From: Deinococcus sp.
Lineage (GTDB): Bacteria > Deinococcota > Deinococci > Deinococcales > Deinococcaceae
Direction of reading: 5' to 3'
Assembly (NCBI RefSeq): GCF_025362455.1
Contig: NZ_JANYGJ010000096.1
Coordinates: 1-24,922 of the forward strand
DNA: 24,922 bases
Part shown: positions 6,415-14,381 of the stretch, one piece after another
How positions within the stretch are numbered: position 1 is the first letter of the stretch
Layout of the letters: every line of letters starts with the position of its first letter
Translations under genes and position numbers: made by a program
The notes under the pieces: model-generated
What the model saw: the letters and a program-made list of their open reading frames with translations, nothing else
Database searches by the model: none
What the model was told of the DNA's origin: nothing

Positions 6415-7698
6415 TCAGCGCACCCGGAAATGATCAAAGCCGTTGTCGTTGAGTTTGGTTTCGGCCCGCAGCACCGCGTCGCCGGAAAACGGGCCGATCA
6501 GCACCGTGACCTTCTTGCCTTCGGGCGCCTGCACGCTGGGGTTGTAGCCCAGGTCGCTGAGCAGCCCCACCATCTTCTGAGCGCTTTCCTGGCGGTCAAA
6601 GGCGCCGACTTGCAGGTACACCGGGCCGGAAGGCGCGGGCGCCGAGACCTTACCGGTGGGCGGGCTGACCGTCGCCGGAGCAGGCGCCGCCGTGACGGGT
6701 TCAGGCGCGGGTGTGGCCGGTGGGGTGGCCGGTGTGCTCGGCGCCTCCGGGGGCGTCACAGGCTCGCTGGTGGCCGGAGCGGTACTGGTGCCCGCCGAAT
6801 TCGAATCCGGGGCACTGAAACCGGGCGTGGCTGAGTTGGCTGGAGCTGAGTTGGCTGGAGCCGAGTTGACTGGAGCCGAGCTGGCCGGAGGCGTCAGGAC
6901 CGGAGCTGCTGCACCAGGCGCTGTGTTGACTGGAGATGTGGCCGGGTTGACTGGAGTTGTGGCCGGAGTGGTGGCGGCTGGCGCTGGAGTGGTGGCTGCG
7001 CCCACCGCCGACTGACCCGACGCCGACTGACGCGGGGCGTACACCACCGCGCTGCCATACGCCCGCCTGATGTCGCTCAGGGCCGCGTTGGCGGTGGCCG
7101 AATCGGCGAAGGGACCGACCTGCGCCACCACCCGCGAACCCAGGTCGATGGGGTAGACCGCGTAGCCCAGCGCCCGCACGGCGACGGTGGCGGCATTGGC
7201 CTCGGCCACGTTGCCAAACGTCCCCAGGCTGATGCGGTAGTCGCGGCGCAGGGGCGTGCGGTTCGCGCTGGTCGCCACGGCGCCGCCGCTGCGGGGAGGT
7301 GTGGCAGGGGCAGGCGTGGTTCCCGGCGCAGCGGCGGAAGGCTGCGGCGTGGTCGCCACCGGGGGCGCACTGGTGTCCGGCTGGGGCGTCGTGGGGGCTG
7401 CCACGCTTCCGGTGGGGGTCGGGCCGGTGGGGTCAGGCACGCGGCTGGGTGGCGCGGTAGAAGGCGGCGCGGAGGTGCTCGGCGCCGTGGTGACTGTGCG
7501 GGTATTGGGTGTGCCGGTGTTGGCCGTGCCGGGGGCGGCAGGAATATTCGTGGCCGGTTCGCTGGCAGCGGGCGGTAGCGTGGGCACCGCCGCTGCGCGG
7601 TTGCGCTGGGTCAGCAGCAGACTGCCCAGGCCCAGCGCCAGCACCACGATCAGGATGCCGATCATCAGGTCGGGTAAACGTTGTCCAATCAGTTTCAT
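6415..7698 (-). CDS. Membrane-anchored protein with two SPOR domains
   Basis: About 427 residues. A single transmembrane helix near the start (LMIGILIVVLALGLGSLLL) anchors the protein. Two SPOR domains, which bind glycan strands stripped of stem peptides at division sites, lie at about 150-225 (YRISLGTFGNVAEANAATVAVRALGY) and in the last 75 residues (VYLQVGAFDRQESAQKMVGLLSDLGY). They are joined by long Pro/Ala/Thr/Ser linkers with short repeats. I chose the ATG at 7698 because the upstream codons from a GTG at 7740 add only a polar extension. A GAGACT box six bases before this ATG resembles the TAGACT boxes here. A perfect inverted repeat lies upstream (7742-7770). Rex follows after 33 bases. 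A role in cell-wall remodelling or septation is inferred. Confidence 0.85.
   Translation of the reverse strand: MKLIGQRLPDLMIGILIVVLALGLGSLLLTQRNRAAAVPTLPPAASEPATNIPAAPGTANTGTPNTRTVTTAPSTSAPPSTAPPSRVPDPTGPTPTGSVAAPTTPQPDTSAPPVATTPQPSAAAPGTTPAPATPPRSGGAVATSANRTPLRRDYRISLGTFGNVAEANAATVAVRALGYAVYPIDLGSRVVAQVGPFADSATANAALSDIRRAYGSAVVYAPRQSASGQSAVGAATTPAPAATTPATTPVNPATSPVNTAPGAAAPVLTPPASSAPVNSAPANSAPANSATPGFSAPDSNSAGTSTAPATSEPVTPPEAPSTPATPPATPAPEPVTAAPAPATVSPPTGKVSAPAPSGPVYLQVGAFDRQESAQKMVGLLSDLGYNPSVQAPEGKKVTVLIGPFSGDAVLRAETKLNDNGFDHFRVR
6833..6892. repeat. 15-bp tandem repeats in the SPOR linker
   Basis: Four imperfect 15-bp units (GAGTTGGCTGGAGCT and variants) encode repeated five-residue units of the type NSAPA/NSAPV on the minus strand. 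They extend the disordered linker between the two SPOR domains. As whole codons are added, unit number can change without a frameshift. Confidence 0.75.
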
Positions 7699-7741
7699 AC
7701 GGGCAGTCTCATACTCACTAGAGTACGGCATTTCCCACACG

Positions 7742-7770
7742 CCGCTCCACAGGGGTTGTCTGTGGAGCGG
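7742..7770. repeat. Perfect 11-bp inverted repeat upstream of the SPOR gene
   Basis: CCGCTCCACAG (7742-7752) and CTGTGGAGCGG (7760-7770) are exact reverse complements around a seven-base loop. The element lies 68 bases after the TPR gene's stop and just before the SPOR gene, both on the minus strand. It may be a terminator hairpin without a T tract or an operator for the SPOR-rex-lipoprotein group. Confidence 0.75.
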
Positions 7771-7837
7771 ATGTGAGCGGTGCTGATATGAACACTGCCG
7801 TCTGGAATGAGGCGAGTGGTGCGGCTGCCAGCCTGCG

Positions 7838-9556
7838 CTACTTCAGCTCGGCCTTGGCCGGGGCGTAGCCGAGTTTGGCCGCCGACGAAAAGGCGGTTTT
7901 GGCCTCGCTGTCCTTGCCCTGGGCTTTGCGGGCCAGGCCGAGCTGATACCAGGCGGCGGCGTTGCTGGGGTCACCCACGACCACGCTGCGCAGGTTGGGC
8001 TCGGCTTCCGAGAAGCGCCCGGCGGCCAGCAGCGCGGCGCCCAGGTTCAGGCGGGCCGCTGAGCTGTCGCCCAGTTTGACGCTCTCGCCCAGCGCCGCGA
8101 TGGCTCCGGCGTAGTCTTTGCGGGCGTAGCTGCTCAGGCCCAGCCACAGCGAGGTCTGGGCGCCGGGTGATCTGGCGGCGCTGCTGCCTAGCGCCTTGAC
8201 GGCGGCGGCGTAGTCCTTGAGGCGGTAGGCGGCCACGCCCTGCACGAACTCGGCGCGGGCCAGGCTGGCATTGTCGGTGGCGGCGGTCAGCTTCATGGCC
8301 CTGACGGCGCTGCTCTGGGCCTCGGCGTTGGCGCCCAGCGAGAGCTGCACGGCGGCCAGGTTCAGCAGCGTGCCGCCGTTCTGGGCGTCGAGTCCGGCGG
8401 CGGTCTGCCAGGCGGCCAGGCTGCCCTTCAGGTCACTGACGGCCAGCGCGGTGCCCAGCGCCGAGTAGGCCGCCGCACTCTTGCTGTCGGCCTGCACGGC
8501 CTCGCGGGCGGCCTGCACGGCGGCGGGCGTCTGATCCTGGGCTTGCAGCAGTTGCGATTTGCGGACCAGCAAGCGGGCACGCTCGGCGCTGCTGACCAGC
8601 GCGGCGGCGGTATCGAGTTCGCGCACGCCCCGGTCCGGCAACTTCTGGGCGGCGTAGATATCGGCGATGAGTAAGGTGGCGCCGGTGCGGTTGACATCCG
8701 ACTGGGCGGCGGCGTAGAGCAGCGGCAGGGCTTCGGCGCCCTTGCCCGCGTAGGCGGTGGCCTGGCCGAGGCGGTACTTGAGGCTCAGGTCCTGGGGGTC
8801 GCTGGCCAGCGCCTGGGTCAGCGTGGTGCTCAGACCGGCGTAGTCGCCCCGGCGCAGTTGCTCACCGGCCAGCGCTTCGAGCAGTTGGCGGCGGGCGGCG
8901 GGCGCGGCGGTGCTGGACGCGCTGCCAGACAGGGCCACCGCCGCCGTGAACTGCTTGAGGGCCTCGTCGTAGTCCTTGGTGCGGGCGGCGATGACGCCGA
9001 GGTTGTAGGGGCCTTCAAAGCTGGCGGGCGACAGCGCCACGAACTGGGTCAGCTCGAAGCGGGCGCCGGTCAGGTCACCCAGCGACAGCAGGCTCAGCGC
9101 CAGGCCGAAGTGCGGCTCCGGCTGAGCATAGTTGGCGGCGATCAGGCCCTCGAAGATGGGCCGGGCGCCGCGTGCATCGCCCTGTGAGAGCAGCGTGCGG
9201 GCGGTACTCAGCCGGGCGGCCTGGGCGGTGTTGAAGGGGATGAGCGGCGCGGCGGCCTTGCCCGTCACGGGGTCGGTGGCGCCGATGGCCGCGTTGGTTT
9301 TCTGGGTCTGGGCGTTCTGGGTCTGCTGCGCGGCTTTGGCCCGGTCCAGGCCGGGGAGGGCGTTGGTGGTCTGGGTCTGATCGAGCGTGTTGCTGACACT
9401 GGTGGTCGTGATCGTCTCGATCAGGGTCTGGGCCTGGGCCAGAGGAGCGGTAGCGAGGGCGAGAGACAGTGCCGCCCAGCGCCAGCGGAAGCTTCCGGAA
9501 GCGGGGTGGGCGGGGGCCAGCAGCAGGGACACCATAGTCTTCATCGTTACACTCAT
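7838..9556 (-). CDS. Exported tetratricopeptide-repeat protein
   Basis: About 572 residues. The N-terminus is a signal peptide with a long n-region. Its hydrophobic core is WRWAALSLALATAPLAQAQ, with predicted cleavage after AQA. A Thr/Gln/Asn-rich stretch follows, then many TPR-like helical pairs from about residue 110 to the end, for example PEPHFGLALSLLSLGDLTGA, FEGPYNLGVIAARTKDYDEA and AAAWYQLGLARKAQGKDSEA. TPR arrays are protein-binding scaffolds. This one should act in the envelope or periplasm, perhaps in complex assembly. The start is uncertain: ATGs at 9556, 9544 and 9535 are all possible, and no clear Shine-Dalgarno decides. The longer frame from a GTG at 9625 seems unlikely. The partner is unknown. 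Confidence 0.8.
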   Translation of the reverse strand: MSVTMKTMVSLLLAPAHPASGSFRWRWAALSLALATAPLAQAQTLIETITTTSVSNTLDQTQTTNALPGLDRAKAAQQTQNAQTQKTNAAIGATDPVTGKAAAPLIPFNTAQAARLSTARTLLSQGDARGARPIFEGLIAANYAQPEPHFGLALSLLSLGDLTGARFELTQFVALSPASFEGPYNLGVIAARTKDYDEALKQFTAAVALSGSASSTAAPAARRQLLEALAGEQLRRGDYAGLSTTLTQALASDPQDLSLKYRLGQATAYAGKGAEALPLLYAAAQSDVNRTGATLLIADIYAAQKLPDRGVRELDTAAALVSSAERARLLVRKSQLLQAQDQTPAAVQAAREAVQADSKSAAAYSALGTALAVSDLKGSLAAWQTAAGLDAQNGGTLLNLAAVQLSLGANAEAQSSAVRAMKLTAATDNASLARAEFVQGVAAYRLKDYAAAVKALGSSAARSPGAQTSLWLGLSSYARKDYAGAIAALGESVKLGDSSAARLNLGAALLAAGRFSEAEPNLRSVVVGDPSNAAAWYQLGLARKAQGKDSEAKTAFSSAAKLGYAPAKAELK

Positions 9557-9820
9557 GCTACCAAGCTGCTCTTCCCCAACTCTTACGCCCGGCAGGGGGT
9601 CGGCTGAGACGGGCAAATCGGGCACTGGGCAGCCTGCTCAGGGGCCACCGGCGCAGTGGTCATTCGGAGTGAAGCCGAGAATCTCGCCGTTCCTGGGACG
9701 GGTGGTCGAACGTGCCCGCAAACGACACCAAGCTCTGAAACGGCGTCAGGTCAAAGCGCTCGGCTCAGCTTCCGTCCAGATCGAGCATATTCAGCCCAGA
9801 CGCATCCAGCCCCGGCAGAT
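9557..9820. other. Spacer without a clear gene
   Basis: Together with the repeats up to rlmN, this makes about 300 bases without a supported gene. The plus strand from about 9660 to 9775 contains a short palindrome (CGAGAATCTCG). On the minus strand it holds two short protein-like frames, one reading FDLTPFQSLVSFAG and another NGEILGFTPNDHC, in different frames and each soon closed by stops. They may be the remains of a frameshifted gene or part of a dispersed repeat. No promoter, tRNA or rRNA was recognised. Confidence 0.4.
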
Positions 9821-9872
9821 CCAGATGCCCAGCCCAGACGTCCAGCTCAGATGCCCAGCTCAGACGCCCAGC
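9821..9872. repeat. Four tandem 13-bp repeats across the rlmN stop codon
   Basis: Four contiguous 13-bp units lie at 9821-9833, 9834-9846, 9847-9859 and 9860-9872. On the minus strand, starting at the gene, they read GCTGGGCGTCTGA, GCTGGGCATCTGA, GCTGGACGTCTGG and GCTGGGCATCTGG. The rlmN stop (TGA, 9860-9862) is the last three bases of the first unit, so one unit is coding and three are downstream. More degenerate copies may follow to about 9790. Confidence 0.85.
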
Positions 9873-10921
9873 GCTCCGGCGACCACGCCGACCACGCCGC
9901 TCACGGCGCCCGGCTGCTTGAGGGCGAGTTGCCCGCAGGCCGCCCCCGCGTCGCGCCCGCGTGAGCGCCGCACGCTGACCGGCACGCCGCGTAGCTCCAG
10001 CCGGTCGTAGAAGGCCTGAATCTGCGACTCCGGTGTTTCGGTGAAGTTGCTACCTTCCCAGGGATTCATCGGAATCAAATTGACGTGGCTGACCAGCCCG
10101 CGCAGCAGCTCGGCCAGCAAGTCGGCCTGCCACAGATGGTCGTTGACGCCGCTGAGCATGGCGTACTCGAAGGTCACACGCCGCCCGGTGACGCCCTGGT
10201 ACTCGCGGGCGGCGTCCATGATCTCGGTGATCGAGTTGGCTTGCCCGGTGGGGATGATCTGCTGACGGGTCTCCTCGTCGGGTGCGTGCAGGCTGATGGC
10301 CAGCTTGAGGCCCAAATCGTCCTCGGCGGCCAGGCGGCGGATGCCTTTGGCCAGGCCCACCGTGCTCAGCGTCACGCGGCGCTTGCTCATGCCCAGCGCC
10401 TGGGGGTGCAGCAGCAACCGGGCGGCCATGATGGTGTGATCGTAGTTGAGCAGCGGCTCGCCCATGCCCATGAACACCAGATTGCGCAGTTCACGCGGCG
10501 AGAAGTTCTGATGCCAGCTCACCGCCAGAATCTGCCCCACCACCTCGCCGGGGCTCAGGTTGCGCCCGAAGCCCATCGCGCCCGTGGCGCAGAACGAACA
10601 TTTGGCCGGGCAGCCGACCATCGTTGAAACGCAGATGGTCTTGCGGTCCAGGTAGGGCATGTAGACCGCTTCCATCTGGCGGTGGTCGGCCAGCGTGAAC
10701 AGGTATTTGACGCTGCCGTCGCTGCTCTCGAAGGTCTCGGTTTTAATGAACGGGTTGAGGGCGTACTGGCCTTCCAGCTCGGTGCGCAGGCTGGCGGGCA
10801 GGTTAGACATGGCCGCAAAAGAGGGCGCCCCGTGCTCGAAGACCCACTCAAGGAGTTGGCGGCGCCGGTAGCCTTCTAATGGGTAGGCGTCCGGGTGCAG
10901 ATCGAGGAGGAGCGGCAACAT
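9860..10921 (-). CDS. rlmN: Dual-specificity RNA methyltransferase RlmN (23S A2503)
   Basis: A 353-residue radical-SAM enzyme that makes 2-methyladenosine at 23S rRNA A2503 and, in studied members, at tRNA A37. The CX3CX2C iron-sulfur motif is Cys104, Cys108 and Cys111 (GCPAKCSFC). The two methyl-transfer cysteines are Cys97 (ICVSTMVGC) and Cys329 (AACGQL). Other family blocks are GMGEPLLNYD, LAISLHAPDEETR and LIPMNPWEGSNF. I chose the ATG at 10921: typical RlmN sequence begins there and a TACACT box lies six bases upstream. A much longer frame from a GTG at 11230 runs through the divergent promoter. After the usual AACGQLALK end, about 18 extra hydrophobic residues (including GVVGVVAGALGV) come from repetitive DNA. 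Confidence 0.93.
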   Translation of the reverse strand: MLPLLLDLHPDAYPLEGYRRRQLLEWVFEHGAPSFAAMSNLPASLRTELEGQYALNPFIKTETFESSDGSVKYLFTLADHRQMEAVYMPYLDRKTICVSTMVGCPAKCSFCATGAMGFGRNLSPGEVVGQILAVSWHQNFSPRELRNLVFMGMGEPLLNYDHTIMAARLLLHPQALGMSKRRVTLSTVGLAKGIRRLAAEDDLGLKLAISLHAPDEETRQQIIPTGQANSITEIMDAAREYQGVTGRRVTFEYAMLSGVNDHLWQADLLAELLRGLVSHVNLIPMNPWEGSNFTETPESQIQAFYDRLELRGVPVSVRRSRGRDAGAACGQLALKQPGAVSGVVGVVAGALGV

Positions 10922-10927
10922 TTTCTC

Positions 10928-10933
10928 AGTGTA
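10928..10933 (-). promoter_or_regulatory. TACACT -10 box of rlmN
   Basis: TACACT on the minus strand lies six bases before the ATG at 10921. The layout fits a leaderless transcript and supports this start over the long upstream frame. Confidence 0.5.
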
Positions 10934-10992
10934 CGGCGCCTGGGGTGGGCGAATTGGGAAAACGGCTGGAGCTGTGGATTGACGCTCGCCCA

Positions 10993-10998
10993 TACTGT
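10993..10998 (+). promoter_or_regulatory. TACTGT, possible -10 of the small membrane protein
   Basis: TACTGT is four bases before the ATG at 11003. The spacing is shorter than at the other candidate leaderless genes, so support is weak. A TTGACG 17 bases before TATGAC (which overlaps the ATG) is an alternative that would exclude this start. Confidence 0.25.
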
Positions 10999-11002
10999 GG
11001 TT

Positions 11003-11164
11003 ATGACGCCTGAGCCCAGGCCCACTCAGCCCCGACCTGCTGCGCCGCAACCGTCGGCACTCAGTCGCTCGCCACATCCGATGTCCATGTCGCCGCGTTA
11101 CGGCTGTCTGGGCCTCTTGCTGCTGCCGATCGGGCTGTACTGGCTGGCTAAGCGGGGGAAGTAG
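11003..11164 (+). CDS. Small single-helix membrane protein, hypothetical
   Basis: 53 residues, not recognised. A Pro/Arg/Ser-rich N-terminal half (MTPEPRPTQPRPAAPQ) precedes one hydrophobic helix (YGCLGLLLLPIGLYWLAKRGK) that ends in a basic tail, as expected of a tail-anchored or single-pass inner-membrane peptide. It is divergent from rlmN, with 81 bases between the two starts. The frame is also open upstream, so an earlier start is possible. The clean composition switch from polar to hydrophobic favours a real gene. Confidence 0.5.
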   Translation: MTPEPRPTQPRPAAPQPSALSRSPHPMSMSPRYGCLGLLLLPIGLYWLAKRGK

Positions 11165-11249
11165 CGAGTGGGAAGGAGGAAAGCCCACCTCGTCTTTCCC
11201 GTTTCCTGAGAAGCAGTTCCAGGGCACCAAGCAGACGGGTCCAGCTTTC

Positions 11250-11255
11250 TAGACT
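11250..11255 (+). promoter_or_regulatory. TAGACT -10 box of the endonuclease III gene
   Basis: TAGACT ends eight bases before the ATG at 11264. It is the same hexamer as at the darA-like and GNAT genes. Confidence 0.45.
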
Positions 11256-11263
11256 GCGGCATC

Positions 11264-12055
11264 ATGCCCAGCCGCCGCGACGCCCCCTTGCTGTTTGATC
11301 AACACAGCGAGCCAGCCGAAGACCTCGCGGCGCTCAGGGCCAAAGCGCTGGCCGTGCATCACGTTCTGTGCAGCGTCTACGGCTGCCCGGTCCCGTTCTG
11401 GTCGGACGACGACCCGCTGAGCAGTCTGGTGGGCAACCTGCTGTCGCACCGCACCAAGAATGCCGATTCAGCGCGGGCCTTTGGCACCTTGCGGGCCACC
11501 TTTTTGACCTGGGAGGGGGTGCGGGACGCGGCTGTAAGCGACGTGCAGCAGGCCATCCGCGCCTGCACCTGGCCGGAGCAGAAGGCGCCGCGCATTCAGG
11601 CGGTGCTGCGCGAGGTGAGTAAGCGGCGGGGTGAGCTGAACGTGGACTTCCTGGGCGAGCTGAGCGTGCCTGAAGCCCGCGCCTGGCTGGAGAGTATTCC
11701 CGGTGTGGGGCCGAAGACGAGCGCCGCCACGCTGCTGTTCTCGACGTTGCGGATGCCCGCCATGCCGGTGGATTCGCACCACCACCGCGTCGCGCTGAGG
11801 CTCGAACTCATTCCCGCCGGAACCGACGTGGGGCCGTCACACGCGCTGCTCGGACGGCTGCTGCCGCCAGATTGGGACGCCCAGCAGGTCTACGACCACC
11901 ACGAGGTCTACATGATGCACGGCCAGCAGTGCTGCTTTTACAACAACCCGGCCTGCGGGAAATGTGCCGTGCTGGAGCAGTGCAAGGCGGGTCAGGCTAG
12001 GTTGGGAGGTGAGGACGTGGACCCGGCGCGGGTGACAATCGGGCGGAGCCGGTAG
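11264..12055 (+). CDS. nth: Endonuclease III-family DNA glycosylase (HhH-GPD, 4Fe-4S)
   Basis: A 263-residue base-excision enzyme of the endonuclease III superfamily, which removes oxidised pyrimidines and may cut the abasic site. The helix-hairpin-helix is SIPGVGPKTSAATLLFS at about 144-160 with the lyase Lys151. The catalytic Asp is Asp170 in VDSHHHRV. The iron-sulfur loop has exactly the C-X6-C-X2-C-X5-C spacing at Cys224, 231, 234 and 240. There is an N-terminal extension of about 45 residues before the HhH-GPD core (PLSSLVGNLLSHRTKN). Deinococcus species have several endonuclease III paralogues, and I cannot say which this is. Its 3' end is 21 bases from the mutS2 stop on the other strand. 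Confidence 0.88.
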   Translation: MPSRRDAPLLFDQHSEPAEDLAALRAKALAVHHVLCSVYGCPVPFWSDDDPLSSLVGNLLSHRTKNADSARAFGTLRATFLTWEGVRDAAVSDVQQAIRACTWPEQKAPRIQAVLREVSKRRGELNVDFLGELSVPEARAWLESIPGVGPKTSAATLLFSTLRMPAMPVDSHHHRVALRLELIPAGTDVGPSHALLGRLLPPDWDAQQVYDHHEVYMMHGQQCCFYNNPACGKCAVLEQCKAGQARLGGEDVDPARVTIGRSR

Positions 12056-12076
12056 AGCAGAGAATCAGCTCTTCGC

Positions 12077-14374
12077 TCACACCTTCAGATTGACAATCGT
12101 GACGCCGTGCCCGCCCTGGTTCGGCTCGGCGTCGTGGAAGGAGTCCACCCGTTTGTCGGCCTTGAGAAAATCGCGAATCAGGCGCCTGAGCACGCCCTGG
12201 CCCTTGCCGTGCACGACCCGAAGCGGAGATTCGCGCAGCGCCGCCGCCTCGCCGATGGTGCTGCGGAGCTCCTCAAGCGCTTCCTCGACGTGCTGGCCGC
12301 GCAGTTGCAGCTCGGTCTGAAAGCCGCTGGGGGCCACGCCGTTGAAGCTGCGCCGGACGGCGGCCTTGACGCTTTCCTCGGCTTTGAGCCGCACGTCGCG
12401 GCGGCGCACGCTGACCTTCATGACGCCGAGCTGCACCACCAGGTCGTCGCCGCGCAGCTCCATGACCTGTCCGGCGGCGCCGTAGGCCGGAACGTTGACG
12501 GTGCTGCCGACTTTGAGCAGGTCGCCGCGCAGCTCCGGCAGGGCGGCAGGCTGGGGCCGCTCCTGCTGGGCTGAGCGGCGCAGGTCGCGCAACTCCTGAA
12601 GCACGCGGGGCCGGGCGCTCTCCTCGCGGGCGCGGGCACGCAGGCCGCGCACCTGTTCGAGCGCCTGGGCATAGGCGGCCTCGGCCTTCTGCGACGATTC
12701 GGCCAGCAGCTCACCCTTGCGCTCCTCGAACTCCTGGCGTTGAGACTGCACCCGGTCACGCTCGATGACGGCCTCGCGGCGGGCGGTCTTGGCGTTCTCC
12801 AGCTCCTGGGTAAGCTGGCGCCTTTCGGCTTCCAGGTTCTCCAGCAGGCGTTCGAGCAGGCTGCCCTCCGGCCCCAGGATGGTCTCGGCGCGGGTCATCA
12901 CGCCCTCCGGAATGCCCATGCGCCGGGCGATGGCCAGCGCGTAGCTGCGCCCCGGCTGCCCCACCTGAAGCTGGAAGGTCGGGGCCAGCGCCTCCAGGTC
13001 AAAGCCCATGCTGGCGTTTTTCAGGCCCGGCGTCTCCAGCGCGAACAGCTTGAGTGGCGAGAGGTGCGAGGTGATGATGCCGCGCGTGTCCTGGGTCAGG
13101 AGCTGCTCCAGCATCGCCTGGGCCAGCGCGGCGCCCTCAGCGGGGTCGGTGCCGGAGCCCAACTCGTCAATGAGAATGAGGGTGCGCGGCGAGGCGTACC
13201 TGAGCACGTAGCGCAGGTGTTGCAGGTGCGCCGCGAAGGTGGATAAGCTGGCTTCCAGGCTCTGCTCGTCGCCCACATCTACCAGCACGTCCTCGATGAT
13301 CGGCAGCCGGGCGCGGTCCGCCGCCACGTACAGGCCCGACTGGTGCATCAGCGCGGCCAGGCCCAGGGTCTTGAGGGTCGCGGTCTTGCCGCCCATGTTG
13401 GGGCCGGTAATCAGCAGCAGGTTGGTGCCGCCCCCGCCCAATGAAATATCGTTGGGCACCGGATTCTCGATGAGCGGATGCCGGGCGCCGCTCAGCAGAT
13501 AGGTCGCGCCGGGGTCGGTTTCGGGCCGGTTGAGTTTCCAGTCGCGGGTCAGCGCCGCCTTGGCCGCGATCAGGTCCAGCTCGCCGATGGTCTCGATGGT
13601 CAGGCCGATCTCGCTGTCCGAGGCCACCAGGCTGCTGAGTTCAGTCAGGATGCGCCGGACCTCGGCTTCCTCGTCCAGAATCAGGCGGGTCAGCTCGTTG
13701 TTGAGCGGCGTGACGGTGGCGGGCTCCACGAAGTACGTCTGCCCGGTGCTGGAGGCGTCCACGATGATGCCCTGCACCTGCGACACCCGGCTGGCCTGGA
13801 CCGGCAGCACGTAGCGGTCGCGGCGAATGGTAATCAGGTTGTCTTGCAGCACGTCGGCCCACTTTTCCAGGCTGCTGGTCAGGCGATCCCGAATGCGCTG
13901 GCGTAGCGGCTCGACCTTGCGCCGGATCTCGCGCAGTTGATGCGAGGCGTCGTCGCGGACCTGCCCGTCGCGGTCCAGGCTTTCGAGTATCCGGCGCACC
14001 AGCAGGCTGTGTTCGCCCAGCTTGGCCGCCAGCCGCAGCAGCGGCCCCCGCGAGTTGGAAGTGATGCTGCGCCGCACGGTCATGGCGCCGTCGAGGGCGT
14101 AGGCGACTTCCAGCAGTTCGCTGCCCAGCAGCACCCGCCCCCCACCCGCCCGTTCGCGCAGCTCGCGCACGTCGCCGATGCCGCCGAGTGAGAGCGACAC
14201 TCCGAACAGGGCGTCTTCGAGTTCGTCGAGTTCGCGGCCTATGCGGCCCGCGTCGGCCACCGGGCAGAGCTTGTGGGCCAGCTCGCTGCCCATCGGGGTC
14301 GAGGCGCGGTCCATCAGGGCGCGGCGGACGCGGGGGTAATCCAGGGTGTCTAAAGCGTGGGCATCGAACGGCAC
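12077..14374 (-). CDS. mutS2: MutS2 ATPase with C-terminal Smr domain
   Basis: 765 residues. MutS2 is not a mismatch-repair protein. It acts on branched DNA or recombination, and in Bacillus (as RqcU) it splits collided ribosomes. The core ATPase has Walker A ITGPNMGGKTATLKTLG at about 315-331 and Walker B LILIDELGSGTDP near 395. A coiled coil (EAERRQLTQELENAKTARREA and following) and a KOW-like segment precede the Smr domain. In that domain the usual LDLRG reads LQLRG at 689-693, and HGKGQGVLR follows at about 722. I chose the GTG at 14374 because the domain begins at VPFDAHALDTLDY and a TATACT box is seven bases upstream. An ATG 15 codons earlier would run through that box. Confidence 0.9.
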   Translation of the reverse strand: MPFDAHALDTLDYPRVRRALMDRASTPMGSELAHKLCPVADAGRIGRELDELEDALFGVSLSLGGIGDVRELRERAGGGRVLLGSELLEVAYALDGAMTVRRSITSNSRGPLLRLAAKLGEHSLLVRRILESLDRDGQVRDDASHQLREIRRKVEPLRQRIRDRLTSSLEKWADVLQDNLITIRRDRYVLPVQASRVSQVQGIIVDASSTGQTYFVEPATVTPLNNELTRLILDEEAEVRRILTELSSLVASDSEIGLTIETIGELDLIAAKAALTRDWKLNRPETDPGATYLLSGARHPLIENPVPNDISLGGGGTNLLLITGPNMGGKTATLKTLGLAALMHQSGLYVAADRARLPIIEDVLVDVGDEQSLEASLSTFAAHLQHLRYVLRYASPRTLILIDELGSGTDPAEGAALAQAMLEQLLTQDTRGIITSHLSPLKLFALETPGLKNASMGFDLEALAPTFQLQVGQPGRSYALAIARRMGIPEGVMTRAETILGPEGSLLERLLENLEAERRQLTQELENAKTARREAVIERDRVQSQRQEFEERKGELLAESSQKAEAAYAQALEQVRGLRARAREESARPRVLQELRDLRRSAQQERPQPAALPELRGDLLKVGSTVNVPAYGAAGQVMELRGDDLVVQLGVMKVSVRRRDVRLKAEESVKAAVRRSFNGVAPSGFQTELQLRGQHVEEALEELRSTIGEAAALRESPLRVVHGKGQGVLRRLIRDFLKADKRVDSFHDAEPNQGGHGVTIVNLKV

Positions 14375-14381
14375 GCCCCTC

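Noticed and set aside
5621..7741. Search for a Rex operator (TTGTGAA-N6-TTCACAA type) near rex
   Set aside because: No acceptable match on either strand, so autoregulation cannot be claimed.
10922..11230. N-terminal extension of rlmN by 103 codons from a GTG at 11230
   Set aside because: Conserved RlmN sequence starts at the ATG at 10921, the extension is low-complexity and Arg-rich, and it covers the divergent promoter and the small plus-strand gene.
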